Source of the DNA: Pseudomonadota bacterium
GTDB taxonomy: Bacteria; Desulfobacterota; Desulfobulbia; Desulfobulbales; Desulfocapsaceae
NCBI GenBank assembly: GCA_018817385.1
Contig: JAHIUA010000091.1
Location: 1-64,000 of the forward strand
Length of the DNA stretch: 64,000 nucleotides
Direction: 5' to 3'
Part shown: piece after piece, positions 46,581 through 55,312 of the stretch
Layout of the letters: the number at the start of each line of letters is the position of its first letter
How positions within the stretch are numbered: position 1 is the first letter of the stretch
The notes under the pieces: generated by a model
What the model saw: the letters and a program-made list of their open reading frames with translations, nothing else
Told to the model about the DNA's origin: nothing
Database searches by the model: none
Made by a program: the position numbers and the translations under genes

Positions 46581-47114
46581 ATGATCCGAGATCACCACGT
46601 TCCCAGAGGTTCCACCTTATTCGACGTCAACCGACACTCTTTTCTCCGTATCCTTGTCTTCTCGGCAGTCTGGTGGGTCTTGACCGGCTCCGATATCTCA
46701 AGTTGGATTGTCGGTATCCCTGCAGTATTGATCGCCTCTAAGCTGAGCCTCATGCTGTCCCCCCCTTCTCAGTGTCCTCTCAGTCTCTTAGGCGCCCTCC
46801 ATTTTATTCCTTTTTTTCTGTACCAATCTTTTCGAGGCGGTATTGATGTCATGCGACGTACCCTCTTAAGACAACAACTTCTCGACCCGGGACTGGTCTC
46901 CTATGTCACTATCCTCCCGCGAGGATCAGCCAGAATTTTTTTTGTCAACACCATCAGCCTGCTCCCCGGCACTCTGAGTGCCAAACTGGATGAAAACCAA
47001 GTGACCGTCCATACCCTTGACCGAGGCATGCCCGTCTGGGCAAATATCCAAGCTCTTGAGTACCATGTTGCCGCCCTGATGAACATATCCACCCAAAAAA
47101 AGAACTGTCTATGA
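46581..47114 (+). CDS. mrpE: Mrp-type Na+/H+ antiporter subunit E
   Basis: A 177-residue membrane protein with hydrophobic helices at about 23-60 and 65-85 and the MrpE/MnhE C-terminal soluble part (VSYVTILPRGSARIFFVNTISLLPGTLSAKLDENQVTVHTLD). The family has an essential role in assembly of the Mrp antiporter. It heads a nine-gene run in which almost every stop and start overlap by four bases; its own stop overlaps the start of the MrpF gene. Confidence 0.9.
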   Translation: MIRDHHVPRGSTLFDVNRHSFLRILVFSAVWWVLTGSDISSWIVGIPAVLIASKLSLMLSPPSQCPLSLLGALHFIPFFLYQSFRGGIDVMRRTLLRQQLLDPGLVSYVTILPRGSARIFFVNTISLLPGTLSAKLDENQVTVHTLDRGMPVWANIQALEYHVAALMNISTQKKNCL

Positions 47115-47395
47115 GCTGGATGCATACCATCTTCGCCCTGATTTTACTCCCCGCCATTGCCACTGGTATGTTTCGCATACTAAGAGGCCCGACAGCCGCT
47201 GACCGCATGATGACAGCCCAGTTATTCGGTACCTGTGGCGTAGCGATCCTGCTCCTCCTCAGCACCGGTATGGGAAACCCAGTACTCCTCGACATTGCCC
47301 TGGTCTTTGCCCTGCTGGCGGCGCTGGCCACAATCACCTTTGTCCGCCGCACCTGGCATGGCAGCAACAAAAGAAACCATGGAAATCCTCTATAA
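47111..47395 (+). CDS. mrpF: Mrp-type antiporter subunit F
   Basis: A 94-residue protein of three hydrophobic helices. It has the MrpF/MnhF signature RGPTAADRMMTAQLFGTCGVAILLLLS followed by LDIALVFALLAALATITFVR. It is a small membrane subunit that stabilises the complex. It starts within the mrpE stop codon and its 3' end overlaps the mrpG start by 17 bases. Confidence 0.92.
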   Translation: MSWMHTIFALILLPAIATGMFRILRGPTAADRMMTAQLFGTCGVAILLLLSTGMGNPVLLDIALVFALLAALATITFVRRTWHGSNKRNHGNPL

Positions 47396-47681
47396 TTGCG
47401 GTACACTGTTCATCATCCTCGGGCTGCCGTTTTTTTTATCCGGCACCGTAGGCCTGATCCGCTTTCCGGACATCTATACCCGGCTGCATGCGCTGACCAA
47501 GGCAGACAACGTCGGACTGGGATGTATAGTCTGCGGCCTTGCCCTCCAATCCGGAAGCTGGGCTGTAACGGCAAAACTCCTCCTCATCTGGCTGCTGGTA
47601 CTTGTCGCCAGTTCTGCCTCCTGCCATCTCATAGCCCGCAGTGCCATGCAGAAAAACATTGAGCCGTGGACACGATCATGA
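47379..47681 (+). CDS. mrpG: Mrp-type antiporter subunit G
   Basis: A 100-residue protein with three helices and the MrpG/MnhG motif GTVGLIRFPDIYTRLHALTKADNVGLG. In Mrp complexes E, F and G form the far end of the membrane arm. The ATG at 47379 begins the family sequence; the frame is open upstream inside mrpF but without similarity. Its stop overlaps the next start (ATGA). Confidence 0.92.
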   Translation: MEILYNCGTLFIILGLPFFLSGTVGLIRFPDIYTRLHALTKADNVGLGCIVCGLALQSGSWAVTAKLLLIWLLVLVASSASCHLIARSAMQKNIEPWTRS

Positions 47682-47998
47682 TCTATTCCATCCTTACCCT
47701 CTTCGACATCATCCTGATCCTGACCATGTTATGGCTTGCCTGGTGCCTGCTCAATACTGAAGATATATTTAAGGCGGTTGTCCTCTTTATCTCCTTTGGC
47801 CTGCTGATGGCCCTTGCCTGGGTCAGGATGCGAGCGCCGGATGTGGCCCTGGCCGAAGCGGCTCTGGGCGCCGGGCTGACAGGACCGCTTTTTCTTTCCG
47901 CCCTCAGACGGATGAATCGAACGCGTAAAGGCGAACGCAGACTTGACAGCGATGAAAACAGAGAAAAAGAGCATAAGGCGAATCAGGAACAGGGGTAA
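47678..47998 (+). CDS. DUF4040/MbhD-like subunit (equivalent to part of MrpA C-terminus)
   Basis: A 106-residue protein with helices around 5-20 and 28-45 and the diagnostic RAPDVALAEAALGAGLTGPLFLSALRRM of DUF4040/MbhD. In the canonical Mrp operon this piece is part of the long MrpA subunit; here it is a separate protein, as in archaeal membrane-bound hydrogenases. The ATG at 47678 overlaps the mrpG stop; a GTG four codons upstream is an alternative. Confidence 0.85.
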   Translation: MIYSILTLFDIILILTMLWLAWCLLNTEDIFKAVVLFISFGLLMALAWVRMRAPDVALAEAALGAGLTGPLFLSALRRMNRTRKGERRLDSDENREKEHKANQEQG

Positions 47999-48710
47999 GC
48001 GGCTGGATGCTTGGCAACTGCTACTCCTGTTTCTTCTTCTCTGTCTGACCACAGTCCTTGGTACGATTATCTGGACCATGCCCGAAAATACCTCTGGACT
48101 GACAGACGCCGTTGCCCGCCTGCAGGAACAGAGCGGGGTGGAAAGTCCTGTAACCGCAGTACTCCTGAATTTTCGCGGCTACGATACCTTACTGGAGGTC
48201 ATGGTCCTACTCCTTGCCGTAATCGGTGCCTGGTCTCTGGCAAAGGCCCCTTTTTCTGGTCAGGCGGCGGACACCGGACCAGTGCAGATGGGAGTTGTTC
48301 GCCTGCTTGTCCCTCTTATGTTTCTGGTTGCGGCCTACCTCGTCTGGCAGGGAAGCCACCTGGCAGGGGGCGCATTCCAGGGCGGGGCAATTCTCGGCGC
48401 TGCCGGGGTTCTCCTGCTAGTGACCGAACTCCTTTTCTTGCCTGCCATACCTGCCTTGCCACTGCGCATCGGCCTGGTGTTTGGACCGCTGCTCTTTGTC
48501 GTGATTGCTCTTTTTTGCCTTTGTCTTACAGGGCACCTGCTTGGCTACCCCGAGCAAGCGGCTGGCGGCCTGATCCTCCTCATCGAGACGGCCTGCGCCA
48601 TCTCCATCGGTCTCACCCTGGCCTCCCTTTTCGCGGGTGGTCATCCTGAAGATGACCACCCGCAGAGTGTCAATCCGACTGAACACAGCGACAAGGAAGA
48701 GTGGCCATGA
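47952..48710 (+). CDS. MbhE-MrpB fusion subunit
   Basis: A 252-residue protein with two linked units. The first has a helix (about 21-42) and the segment SPVTAVLLNFRGYDTLLEVMVLLLAVIGAWSL, as in MbhE or the MrpA C-terminus. The second has the MrpB signature RLLVPLMFLVAAYLVWQGSHLAGGAFQGGAILGAAGVLLL and further helices. In MrpA-type operons these would be the end of MrpA and a separate MrpB. The ATG at 47952 overlaps the upstream gene's 3' end by 47 bases. Its stop overlaps the mrpC start (ATGA). Confidence 0.85.
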   Translation: MKTEKKSIRRIRNRGKRLDAWQLLLLFLLLCLTTVLGTIIWTMPENTSGLTDAVARLQEQSGVESPVTAVLLNFRGYDTLLEVMVLLLAVIGAWSLAKAPFSGQAADTGPVQMGVVRLLVPLMFLVAAYLVWQGSHLAGGAFQGGAILGAAGVLLLVTELLFLPAIPALPLRIGLVFGPLLFVVIALFCLCLTGHLLGYPEQAAGGLILLIETACAISIGLTLASLFAGGHPEDDHPQSVNPTEHSDKEEWP

Positions 48711-49042
48711 TCACAACCCTGCTTTACAGCATGACCGGGCTGCTCCTCTTTGCCATGGGACTCTTTACCCTTTTTATCCACTCCCATCCATTGCGCAAGA
48801 TCCTGGCTGTCAACGTCATGTCCACCGGCGTTTTTCTGATCATGGTCGCCACCGCCTACAAACCGATGCCTCTGGGAAACATCGACCCTGTCCCCCATGC
48901 CATGGTTTTGACCGGTATCGTGGTGTCGGTAAGCGTCACGGCCCTCGCCCTCCTCCTGGCCTGCCGGGTACAGGAAACATCGAACCTTGACCTGTTAGAA
49001 AGAAAAAAACAGGCCAGGATTCCCGAGGAATCGAGGCGGTGA
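48707..49042 (+). CDS. mrpC: Mrp-type antiporter subunit C (NuoK-like)
   Basis: A 111-residue three-helix protein homologous to NuoK/MnhC, with LLFAMGLFTLFIHSHPLRKILAVNVMSTGVFLIMVA and HAMVLTGIVVSVSVTALALLLACRV. NuoK-like subunits link the antiporter-like subunits to the rest of the membrane arm. The ATG at 48707 overlaps the upstream stop; its own stop overlaps the next gene's GTG start. Confidence 0.92.
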   Translation: MITTLLYSMTGLLLFAMGLFTLFIHSHPLRKILAVNVMSTGVFLIMVATAYKPMPLGNIDPVPHAMVLTGIVVSVSVTALALLLACRVQETSNLDLLERKKQARIPEESRR

Positions 49043-50559
49043 ATCCTTTCCAATTGGCTTCTCCGACATGGATGATCAGCCCCATTATTCTGCCCCTGAT
49101 CGCAGGCCTGCTTTGTTTTCTCCTCAACCGGAGGACGTTTGCCATTGCCCTGGCCGCCGCCGTGGCCAACCTCCTGGCTGTTTGTTTTCTCACCTACCAG
49201 CTCCTTCTTTTCGGCCCCATGCGCTGCCATATGGGTGGCTGGCAACCACCGCTGGGCATCACCCTGCGCAGCGACGGTCCGGCAGTGCTGATGCTGCTGA
49301 TGACCGCAGTCACGGGCCTGGCCATCACCGTATACGCCCGAGGTTACTTTTCCCATCGTATCCTCAACCTACGCCAGGCCACTCAACATCAGGAACAACA
49401 ACGCTACTTCTGGCCCCTTTGGATGCTGCTGTTGGCTGGTTTGAATGGCTTATTTCTTTCCAATGACATCTTTAATCTCTATGTAACCCTTGAAATTATA
49501 GCCATCGCCGCTGCATCCCTGGCCGCTCTCTCTGGAAAGCCGGCCTCCCAACTTGCCTCATTTCGCTATTTGCTGGTCAGCCTTCTCGGCTCACTCACGT
49601 ACCTGCTGGGAGTGGTCTTTCTCTACCGGTCATGTGGAATACTGGATCTGGACATATTACAGCATCATGTGGCCAATGGACCTGGCATACGTGCGGCCCT
49701 GGCCTTGATGAGCATCGGCCTGCTGCTGAAAACTGCCCTCGTCCCCCTCCATTTCTGGTTGCCCCCGACCCATGCCAATGCCCTGGCACCTGTAAGTGTC
49801 ATCCTTTCAGGCCTGGTTGTTAAGGGATCATTTTACCTCTTGTTCAGGTTGTGGTTCGAGATATTTACCCAACTCATTACACCTTCGGCCTTGAATTTCA
49901 TGGGCACACTGGGGGCGGTGGCAATACTCTGGGGTGCCGTCCAGGCCATGCGCCAGCATAGATTAAAACTGATGGTGGCCTACTCCACGGTGTCTCAACT
50001 CGGTTATCTGTTCATCGCCTTTCCCCTGTCCAGGATAGATGAGAGCATACAGGTATGGAGTATTGTCATCTTCATGGCCTTGGGCCACGCCTGTGCCAAA
50101 TCAGCTCTCTTCATGGTGGCCGGCGCTGTCTTCCTCCATCTCGGTCATGACCGGATCAAAGATCTCAACGGAGTCAGGGCCAGTCTGCCGATCCCAGTCT
50201 TTGCTTACGGAATTGCCGGGGTCAGCCTCATGGGGCTCCCGCCCTCAGCTGGATTTATAGGTAAATGGCTGCTGCTCACCTCGTCCCTGACGTCCTCACA
50301 ATGGTGGTGGGCACTGGTGATCATTACCGGCAGTCTGCTGGCAATGATCTATGTCTTCCGGGTAATGTCTCGATTTTTTGTCATTCCCGAAGACTATTCC
50401 GTTACAACATCTGCCCCCCTTTCCCCACTGCTTGAATGGCCGGCCCTGATCATGGCTCTCATCTCCCTCTTTCTCGGCCTGGCAGCCTCATGGCCCATGA
50501 AAATTCTGGCCACTGGCAACACTGCCCTGACCCAGGTCTTTCCGGGAGGATTGCCATGA
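49039..50559 (+). CDS. mrpD: Mrp-type antiporter subunit D (NuoL/M/N family, first copy)
   Basis: A 506-residue integral membrane protein with about 14 helices, starting at GTG. The key charged residues of ion-pumping NuoL/M/N proteins are all present: Glu152 in TM5 (LYVTLEIIAI), Lys231 in TM7 (LLLKTALVPLHFWLPPTHANA) and Lys262 in TM8 (LVVKGSF). It is therefore probably an active proton/cation channel. It is the first of three homologous genes in the operon; the next start overlaps its stop. Confidence 0.9.
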   Translation: MNPFQLASPTWMISPIILPLIAGLLCFLLNRRTFAIALAAAVANLLAVCFLTYQLLLFGPMRCHMGGWQPPLGITLRSDGPAVLMLLMTAVTGLAITVYARGYFSHRILNLRQATQHQEQQRYFWPLWMLLLAGLNGLFLSNDIFNLYVTLEIIAIAAASLAALSGKPASQLASFRYLLVSLLGSLTYLLGVVFLYRSCGILDLDILQHHVANGPGIRAALALMSIGLLLKTALVPLHFWLPPTHANALAPVSVILSGLVVKGSFYLLFRLWFEIFTQLITPSALNFMGTLGAVAILWGAVQAMRQHRLKLMVAYSTVSQLGYLFIAFPLSRIDESIQVWSIVIFMALGHACAKSALFMVAGAVFLHLGHDRIKDLNGVRASLPIPVFAYGIAGVSLMGLPPSAGFIGKWLLLTSSLTSSQWWWALVIITGSLLAMIYVFRVMSRFFVIPEDYSVTTSAPLSPLLEWPALIMALISLFLGLAASWPMKILATGNTALTQVFPGGLP

Positions 50560-52052
50560 ACTGGGAACAATGGCTCCTGCCCGCCATACTGCTGAGCTCG
50601 TTTATCCCCGGTATCATCATCTTTGCTCTGCCCGAGGAAAGACATCGTTTACGCACAGTTCTCAACCTCTGTGGATCAATCCTCAAGATCGTCTTAATCC
50701 TGGTCATGGATACAGGAATCTATTTCGGCTACAACTTTGAAATCCGGCTGTCTCTCATTCCTGGTGTAGAGCTCCTGTTAAATGGGGATCCGCTGTCTGC
50801 CCTGTTTGCCACCCTGTCCAGTGTCCTCTGGTTGCTGACCACAGTCTATGCCATAGGCTACCTTGAAGGTTCTCCCAACCGCAGCCATTTTTTCGGCTAT
50901 TTCAGCCTCTGTGTGACTGTGACCATTGGCATTGCCCTGGCCGGCAATCTGATCACTTTTCTCCTTTTCTACGAGCTGCTGACCCTGACCACCTATCCTC
51001 TGATTATCCATCGCGGCACGGAAAAATCCCTGCGGGCCGGGCGCAACTATCTCATCTATGCCTTCAGCGGTGGGGCCGTCTTTCTCTTTGCTGTGGTCGC
51101 ACTGCAGACCATCATCGGCCCGACTGATTTTACAGGAGCAGGGTTTTCTCCCTCATTTATTGACACCCATGCCACTGCCCTGGCCCTGATCTTTATCCTC
51201 CTCATAATCGGAGTCGGGGTCAAGGCCGCCCTTGTCCCCCTGCACGGCTGGTTGCCGCAGGCCATGGTTGCACCGGCGCCGGTGAGCGCCCTGCTCCATG
51301 CCGTAGCGGTGGTCAAGGCCGGGGCCTTTGGTATTATCCGAATTGTCCTTGATGTGTATGGCCCCCAGAATCTTTTGCTCCTCGGAGTCCTGCCCCTGCT
51401 TGCCGCCGTCGCCTCCATCACCATCCTTTATGGTTCCATCCGTGCCCTGCAGCAGGATGACCTCAAACGACGGCTTGCCTTTTCCACCATCAGCCAGGTC
51501 TCCTATATTGCCCTGGGCATAAGCCTGGTTGATCAGCCACTGGCAGTCATTGGCGGACTCGTCCATCTCGTCCACCAGGGGCTGATGAAAATCACCCTCT
51601 TCTTCTGCGCCGGCAACCTCGCCGAAACCCTTGGCATTCATCGAATCAGTGAGATGGATGGGGTAGCTCGGCGCATGCCGTTCACCATGGCTGCCTTTTC
51701 CGTCGGCGCCTTGGGAATGATAGGCATCCCGCCAACCGTGGGGTTTGTCAGCAAGTGGTATCTCGGACTCGGCGGCCTTGCTGCCGGCAACTGGTGGGTG
51801 GTGTTGATACTGGCTGTGAGTAGTCTCCTCAACGCCTGCTATTTCCTGCCGATCCTCATCAGGGCCTGGTTTGGCAAACAACAGGGACCGTGGCCTGATG
51901 AGCTGTACAGCGGCCGCTTTGAGACTCGTTTCATGCTGCTTATACCTCCACTCGTTACCGCCTTCATCGTCATAGCCGCCGGTGCAGTTGCCAATGCCCA
52001 GATCAGTCCCTTGGCCTGGGTCCGTTTCATTGTCAGGAAATACGGCCTATGA
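50556..52052 (+). CDS. NuoL/M/N-family antiporter subunit, second copy
   Basis: A 498-residue membrane protein. Glu140 in TM5 (LLFYELLTLTTYPLIIH), Lys223 in TM7 (GVGVKAALVPLHGWLPQAM) and Lys254 in TM8 (LLHAVAVVKAG) are intact, so it should conduct protons. The YELLTLTTYPLIIHRGT wording is common in MrpD- and HyfB-like subunits. The ATG at 50556 overlaps the preceding stop by four bases. It probably extends the pumping arm of the complex. Confidence 0.88.
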   Translation: MNWEQWLLPAILLSSFIPGIIIFALPEERHRLRTVLNLCGSILKIVLILVMDTGIYFGYNFEIRLSLIPGVELLLNGDPLSALFATLSSVLWLLTTVYAIGYLEGSPNRSHFFGYFSLCVTVTIGIALAGNLITFLLFYELLTLTTYPLIIHRGTEKSLRAGRNYLIYAFSGGAVFLFAVVALQTIIGPTDFTGAGFSPSFIDTHATALALIFILLIIGVGVKAALVPLHGWLPQAMVAPAPVSALLHAVAVVKAGAFGIIRIVLDVYGPQNLLLLGVLPLLAAVASITILYGSIRALQQDDLKRRLAFSTISQVSYIALGISLVDQPLAVIGGLVHLVHQGLMKITLFFCAGNLAETLGIHRISEMDGVARRMPFTMAAFSVGALGMIGIPPTVGFVSKWYLGLGGLAAGNWWVVLILAVSSLLNACYFLPILIRAWFGKQQGPWPDELYSGRFETRFMLLIPPLVTAFIVIAAGAVANAQISPLAWVRFIVRKYGL

Positions 52053-53755
52053 CCCCCGCTGATCTGCACACCATACTCCATGCCCTGACCCTGTCCCTGG
52101 TGGCGGGAACGCCTCTGTTCATGGCAGCATTGGCCTGCACCCCATTGCAAAAAACAGTGGCACGATTCCTCCCCTGGGCTGCTCTTCCAGCCTTTCTGGC
52201 TGCCTTTACAGCACCGGCCAATGTGTTTGTGGAAGTGCCGTGGTTTTTCATGGGCAGTCGCATGGGACTCGATGAAAACGGTCACATTTTTCTCTGTCTC
52301 GCCGCCTTTGTCTGGTTCCTGGCCAGCTTCAGCAGTCGCAGCCTGCTCAAAGATGATACCAAAAGGGCACGTTTTCTTGTTTTCTTTCTGACCGCCATGG
52401 CCGGTAACTTCGGACTTATCCTCGCCAGTGACATGCTCGGCTACTATCTCTTTTTTGCAGTGATGAGTTTTGCCGCTTACGGCCTGGTAATCCATAAAGA
52501 GACTGCTACTGCCGCAAAAGCTGGTCGAATCTATCTCACCCTGGTGATGATCGGTGAAGTGGCCCTGTTCACTGCTCTGATCATCCTGGCACACAACAGC
52601 GGAAGCCTTGCCATTGAGGATCTCAGAGGAATTTCTTATCACCCCCTGACTCTTGCTCTTCTCTTCATCGGCTTTGGTGTCAAAATTGGTGCCCTGCCCC
52701 TCCATAGCTGGATGATGCCCGCTTACCAGGCAGCACCCATCCCGGCGGCGGCCGCCCTTGGCGGGGCGATGGTCAATGCAGGCATCCTGGGGTGGCTGCG
52801 TTTCCTGCCCCTTGGCCAGACATCCTGCCCGACAGAAGCGCTGTTTTTTATTGTTGCCGGGGCACTTGCAGCGGTCTACGGAGTACTCATCGGCCTTAGC
52901 CACAATCAGGCAGGTGCTCTCCTCGGCTGTTCAAGCATCAGCCAGATGGGCCTGATAACCGTTATCTTTGGCCTCGGTCTCCTCAGCCACGAAGCAGGAC
53001 TCGCTGCTGCCCCAGTACTCATCATCTATGTCGTCCATCATTCCCTGGCGAAAAGCAGCCTGTTCTTTGCCTATGATCTTGCTCACAGACAAGGCAAGAC
53101 TTTATCGTACCTGCAGATGACAGCCATCCTGCTGCCTGCCCTGGCCCTGGCAGGGCTACCATTGACCAGCGGTGCCATTGCCAAAACCGCCTTCAAGGAT
53201 CTGACCATAGGACTCGGCCCCACCTGGTACGGCCTGGGTACCTTTTTTCTGCCCATTACAGCGATAGGCACCACCATACTCATGCTTCACTTCATGCATG
53301 TACTCAAGGACAACGGCAAGAGAAGTCTCCCTGAGAGAGCAGAAAGCAGGACAATCTTCTCAATCAGTTTCATTGCCGTAGCAATAACTCTCTGGCTGTG
53401 GCCTGCGGCCAGAGACTCGGCAAGCCATTCCCTTGCTGGAGCAAAAATCCTCCAGGCCCTGTGGCCAGTTACAGCGGGCTCTATCCTCTTCTTTGTCTGG
53501 CGCCAAATTCCGTTTTGCAACAAGGAGCTGTCCACGGCTCAAGAAAAACAACCCTCTTTTGCTACGCTACTCCCTCCAATAATGCAGCTGTTGGAGGAAA
53601 AAGAATGGCAAATACCACCACACGATAACGTGAACACCTCTCTGCACCGACTTTCCCCTCACCTGCGCAGATTGGAAAAGATCATGGGAAGATGGAAGAT
53701 AGTCGGCCTGTCTTATCTCGCGCTGTGTCTTTATCTCGTTTTTTTATTACTCTGA
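52049..53755 (+). CDS. NuoL/M/N-family subunit, third copy, lacking key pumping residues
   Basis: A 568-residue membrane protein of the same family, with a C-terminal extension ending in a helix (about 550-568). The TM5 glutamate is replaced by Ala137 (LFFAVMSFAAYGLVIH) and the TM8 lysine by Asn243 (GGAMVNAG), while the TM7 lysine Lys212 (GVKIGALPLHSW) remains. These residues are normally required for proton translocation, so this copy may be structural or transport something differently. It overlaps the second copy by four bases and closes the operon. Confidence 0.85.
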   Translation: MTPADLHTILHALTLSLVAGTPLFMAALACTPLQKTVARFLPWAALPAFLAAFTAPANVFVEVPWFFMGSRMGLDENGHIFLCLAAFVWFLASFSSRSLLKDDTKRARFLVFFLTAMAGNFGLILASDMLGYYLFFAVMSFAAYGLVIHKETATAAKAGRIYLTLVMIGEVALFTALIILAHNSGSLAIEDLRGISYHPLTLALLFIGFGVKIGALPLHSWMMPAYQAAPIPAAAALGGAMVNAGILGWLRFLPLGQTSCPTEALFFIVAGALAAVYGVLIGLSHNQAGALLGCSSISQMGLITVIFGLGLLSHEAGLAAAPVLIIYVVHHSLAKSSLFFAYDLAHRQGKTLSYLQMTAILLPALALAGLPLTSGAIAKTAFKDLTIGLGPTWYGLGTFFLPITAIGTTILMLHFMHVLKDNGKRSLPERAESRTIFSISFIAVAITLWLWPAARDSASHSLAGAKILQALWPVTAGSILFFVWRQIPFCNKELSTAQEKQPSFATLLPPIMQLLEEKEWQIPPHDNVNTSLHRLSPHLRRLEKIMGRWKIVGLSYLALCLYLVFLLL

Positions 53756-54143
53756 TTTCAGATTGACATACCACACGTGGGCAAACCTGAGAACAAGGGG
53801 ACCTCTCCAGACCTTCAATGTCACTCTCTCAAACACCCTGAGATAAAATTATCGTTTCAGCCGCTGCATTTTTTTCAATTTTGGTAGAGTGGCCTCTGCA
53901 TGCATTATCATACCTTCTTCTCTTTTCCTATACGAGCTGCCTATACTCCAAGCACCCGATAGTCAGCGATTGATCAACTGTCAGCTATAGGCATCAGCAC
54001 ACCAGAACATTGAGTCACATCAGCAAGTCTCAAGGCATCTCCTTCTCCCCTGTACCCTTCTTTTTTATGAGCGTATCACTGATGTTGCATTACCCCTTAC
54101 AGGGTCTATTGAAACCCGTCATCTCGGATCAATTCTCAACAAA
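53756..54143. other. Spacer with HAMP-like remnant upstream of a histidine kinase gene
   Basis: 388 bases. From 53991 the frame of the following kinase is open and reads ERITDVALPLTGSIETRHLGS just before its ATG, which resembles the end of a HAMP domain. A stop at 53988-53990 closes the frame upstream and no start codon is found in this stretch. The first 230 bases hold no recognised feature. Confidence 0.45.
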
Positions 54144-55049
54144 ATGCTCAAATCAATCAGGACGGCTGTGCGCACAAAAGAAGAACTCTTTGCAGAAAAA
54201 CTTTCCCTTGAATCGAGACTCCATCAGACTGAAAAACTTGGGTCTGTCGGTCGACTGGCCGCAGGCATTGCCCATGAGATAAACACGCCAACCCGGTATG
54301 TAAGGAGCAATATCGATTTTCTCCATGAGGCATCTAAAGAAATCAATACGCTTTGGGGACAGCTATCCAAACTCATTGCCACGGCACACAAGGACAAGAA
54401 ACTGGAGGATGATTTTGCCAACACGGCAAAGAACTATTTTGAGACGGCTGACTGGGAATTCCTACAGGAAGAAATTCCCAAGGCACTTGTTCAATCTCAG
54501 GAGGGGTTGCGTCGTATCACCAAAATTGTCACCGCCATGAAGAATTTTTCCCACCCCGGCATTGGAAACTTGGAGCCCTCCAACATCAATCTCGGCATTC
54601 AGAGTACTCTCACCTTGGCCACGAATGAATGGAAATATTCAGCCGAAATGGAGTTGCAGCTCGAGGATACCCTTCCCCTTGTCCCCTGTTATCCAGATGA
54701 GTTGAACCAGGTTTTTCTAACTATGATAATTAACAGTGCCCATGCCATCGCAGAATCTACCCACAACAAGCCAGAGGGAAAAGGGCTTATCACCATCGTA
54801 ACCCAAAAAATTGGTGCATATGTACAGATAGATATTTCTGATTCAGGGGCAGGAATGTCCGCCGAAGTGGTTGAAAAGATATTTGAGCCCTTTTATACCA
54901 CTAAAGAAGTGGGTAAGGGGACGGGGCAGGGCCTGGCAATTGCCCATGACGTGCTTGTCAACAAACATCATGGGAGCATCGACGTGCAGACGAAACTCGG
55001 CCAGGGCACAACATTTCTTATCAAGTTAGCTATTACGCAACCTTCCTGA
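54144..55049 (+). CDS. Histidine kinase core without input domain, probably 5'-truncated
   Basis: A 301-residue protein with only the kinase modules. The HisKA box is LAAGIAHEINTPTRYVRSNIDFL (His44). After a helical insert come the N box (IINSAHAIAE), DSGAGMS and GKGTGQGLAIAHDV of the HATPase domain, all intact. There is no membrane segment or sensor domain. Because HAMP-like residues precede the ATG in frame, the gene looks like the 3' part of a membrane sensor kinase that lost its 5' end. It may still be expressed as a soluble kinase; the ribosome-binding site is weak. No response regulator gene adjoins. Confidence 0.8.
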   Translation: MLKSIRTAVRTKEELFAEKLSLESRLHQTEKLGSVGRLAAGIAHEINTPTRYVRSNIDFLHEASKEINTLWGQLSKLIATAHKDKKLEDDFANTAKNYFETADWEFLQEEIPKALVQSQEGLRRITKIVTAMKNFSHPGIGNLEPSNINLGIQSTLTLATNEWKYSAEMELQLEDTLPLVPCYPDELNQVFLTMIINSAHAIAESTHNKPEGKGLITIVTQKIGAYVQIDISDSGAGMSAEVVEKIFEPFYTTKEVGKGTGQGLAIAHDVLVNKHHGSIDVQTKLGQGTTFLIKLAITQPS

Positions 55050-55312
55050 CCCATATTTCTCATCAAGGTCATCAGGAAAAGCTGGATAGGGCATGAACAC
55101 ACTCAGACAACAGGCCAGGGAGGATGCAGCAGCAGAATCCTTTCCCAACAAAACATCTTCTTGCCGGCATCCTTGTCTCCCTTCTTTTACGAAAGCACCA
55201 CAGGAGCATCCTCTCATTGCGCTATCATCCGAGGACCTCAGGACCTGCTGAGATCCACCAATTCTCTTCTCTTGGCTTCGCGAATCGCCGGCATTCAGAA
55301 AGAGAGGCGCTG

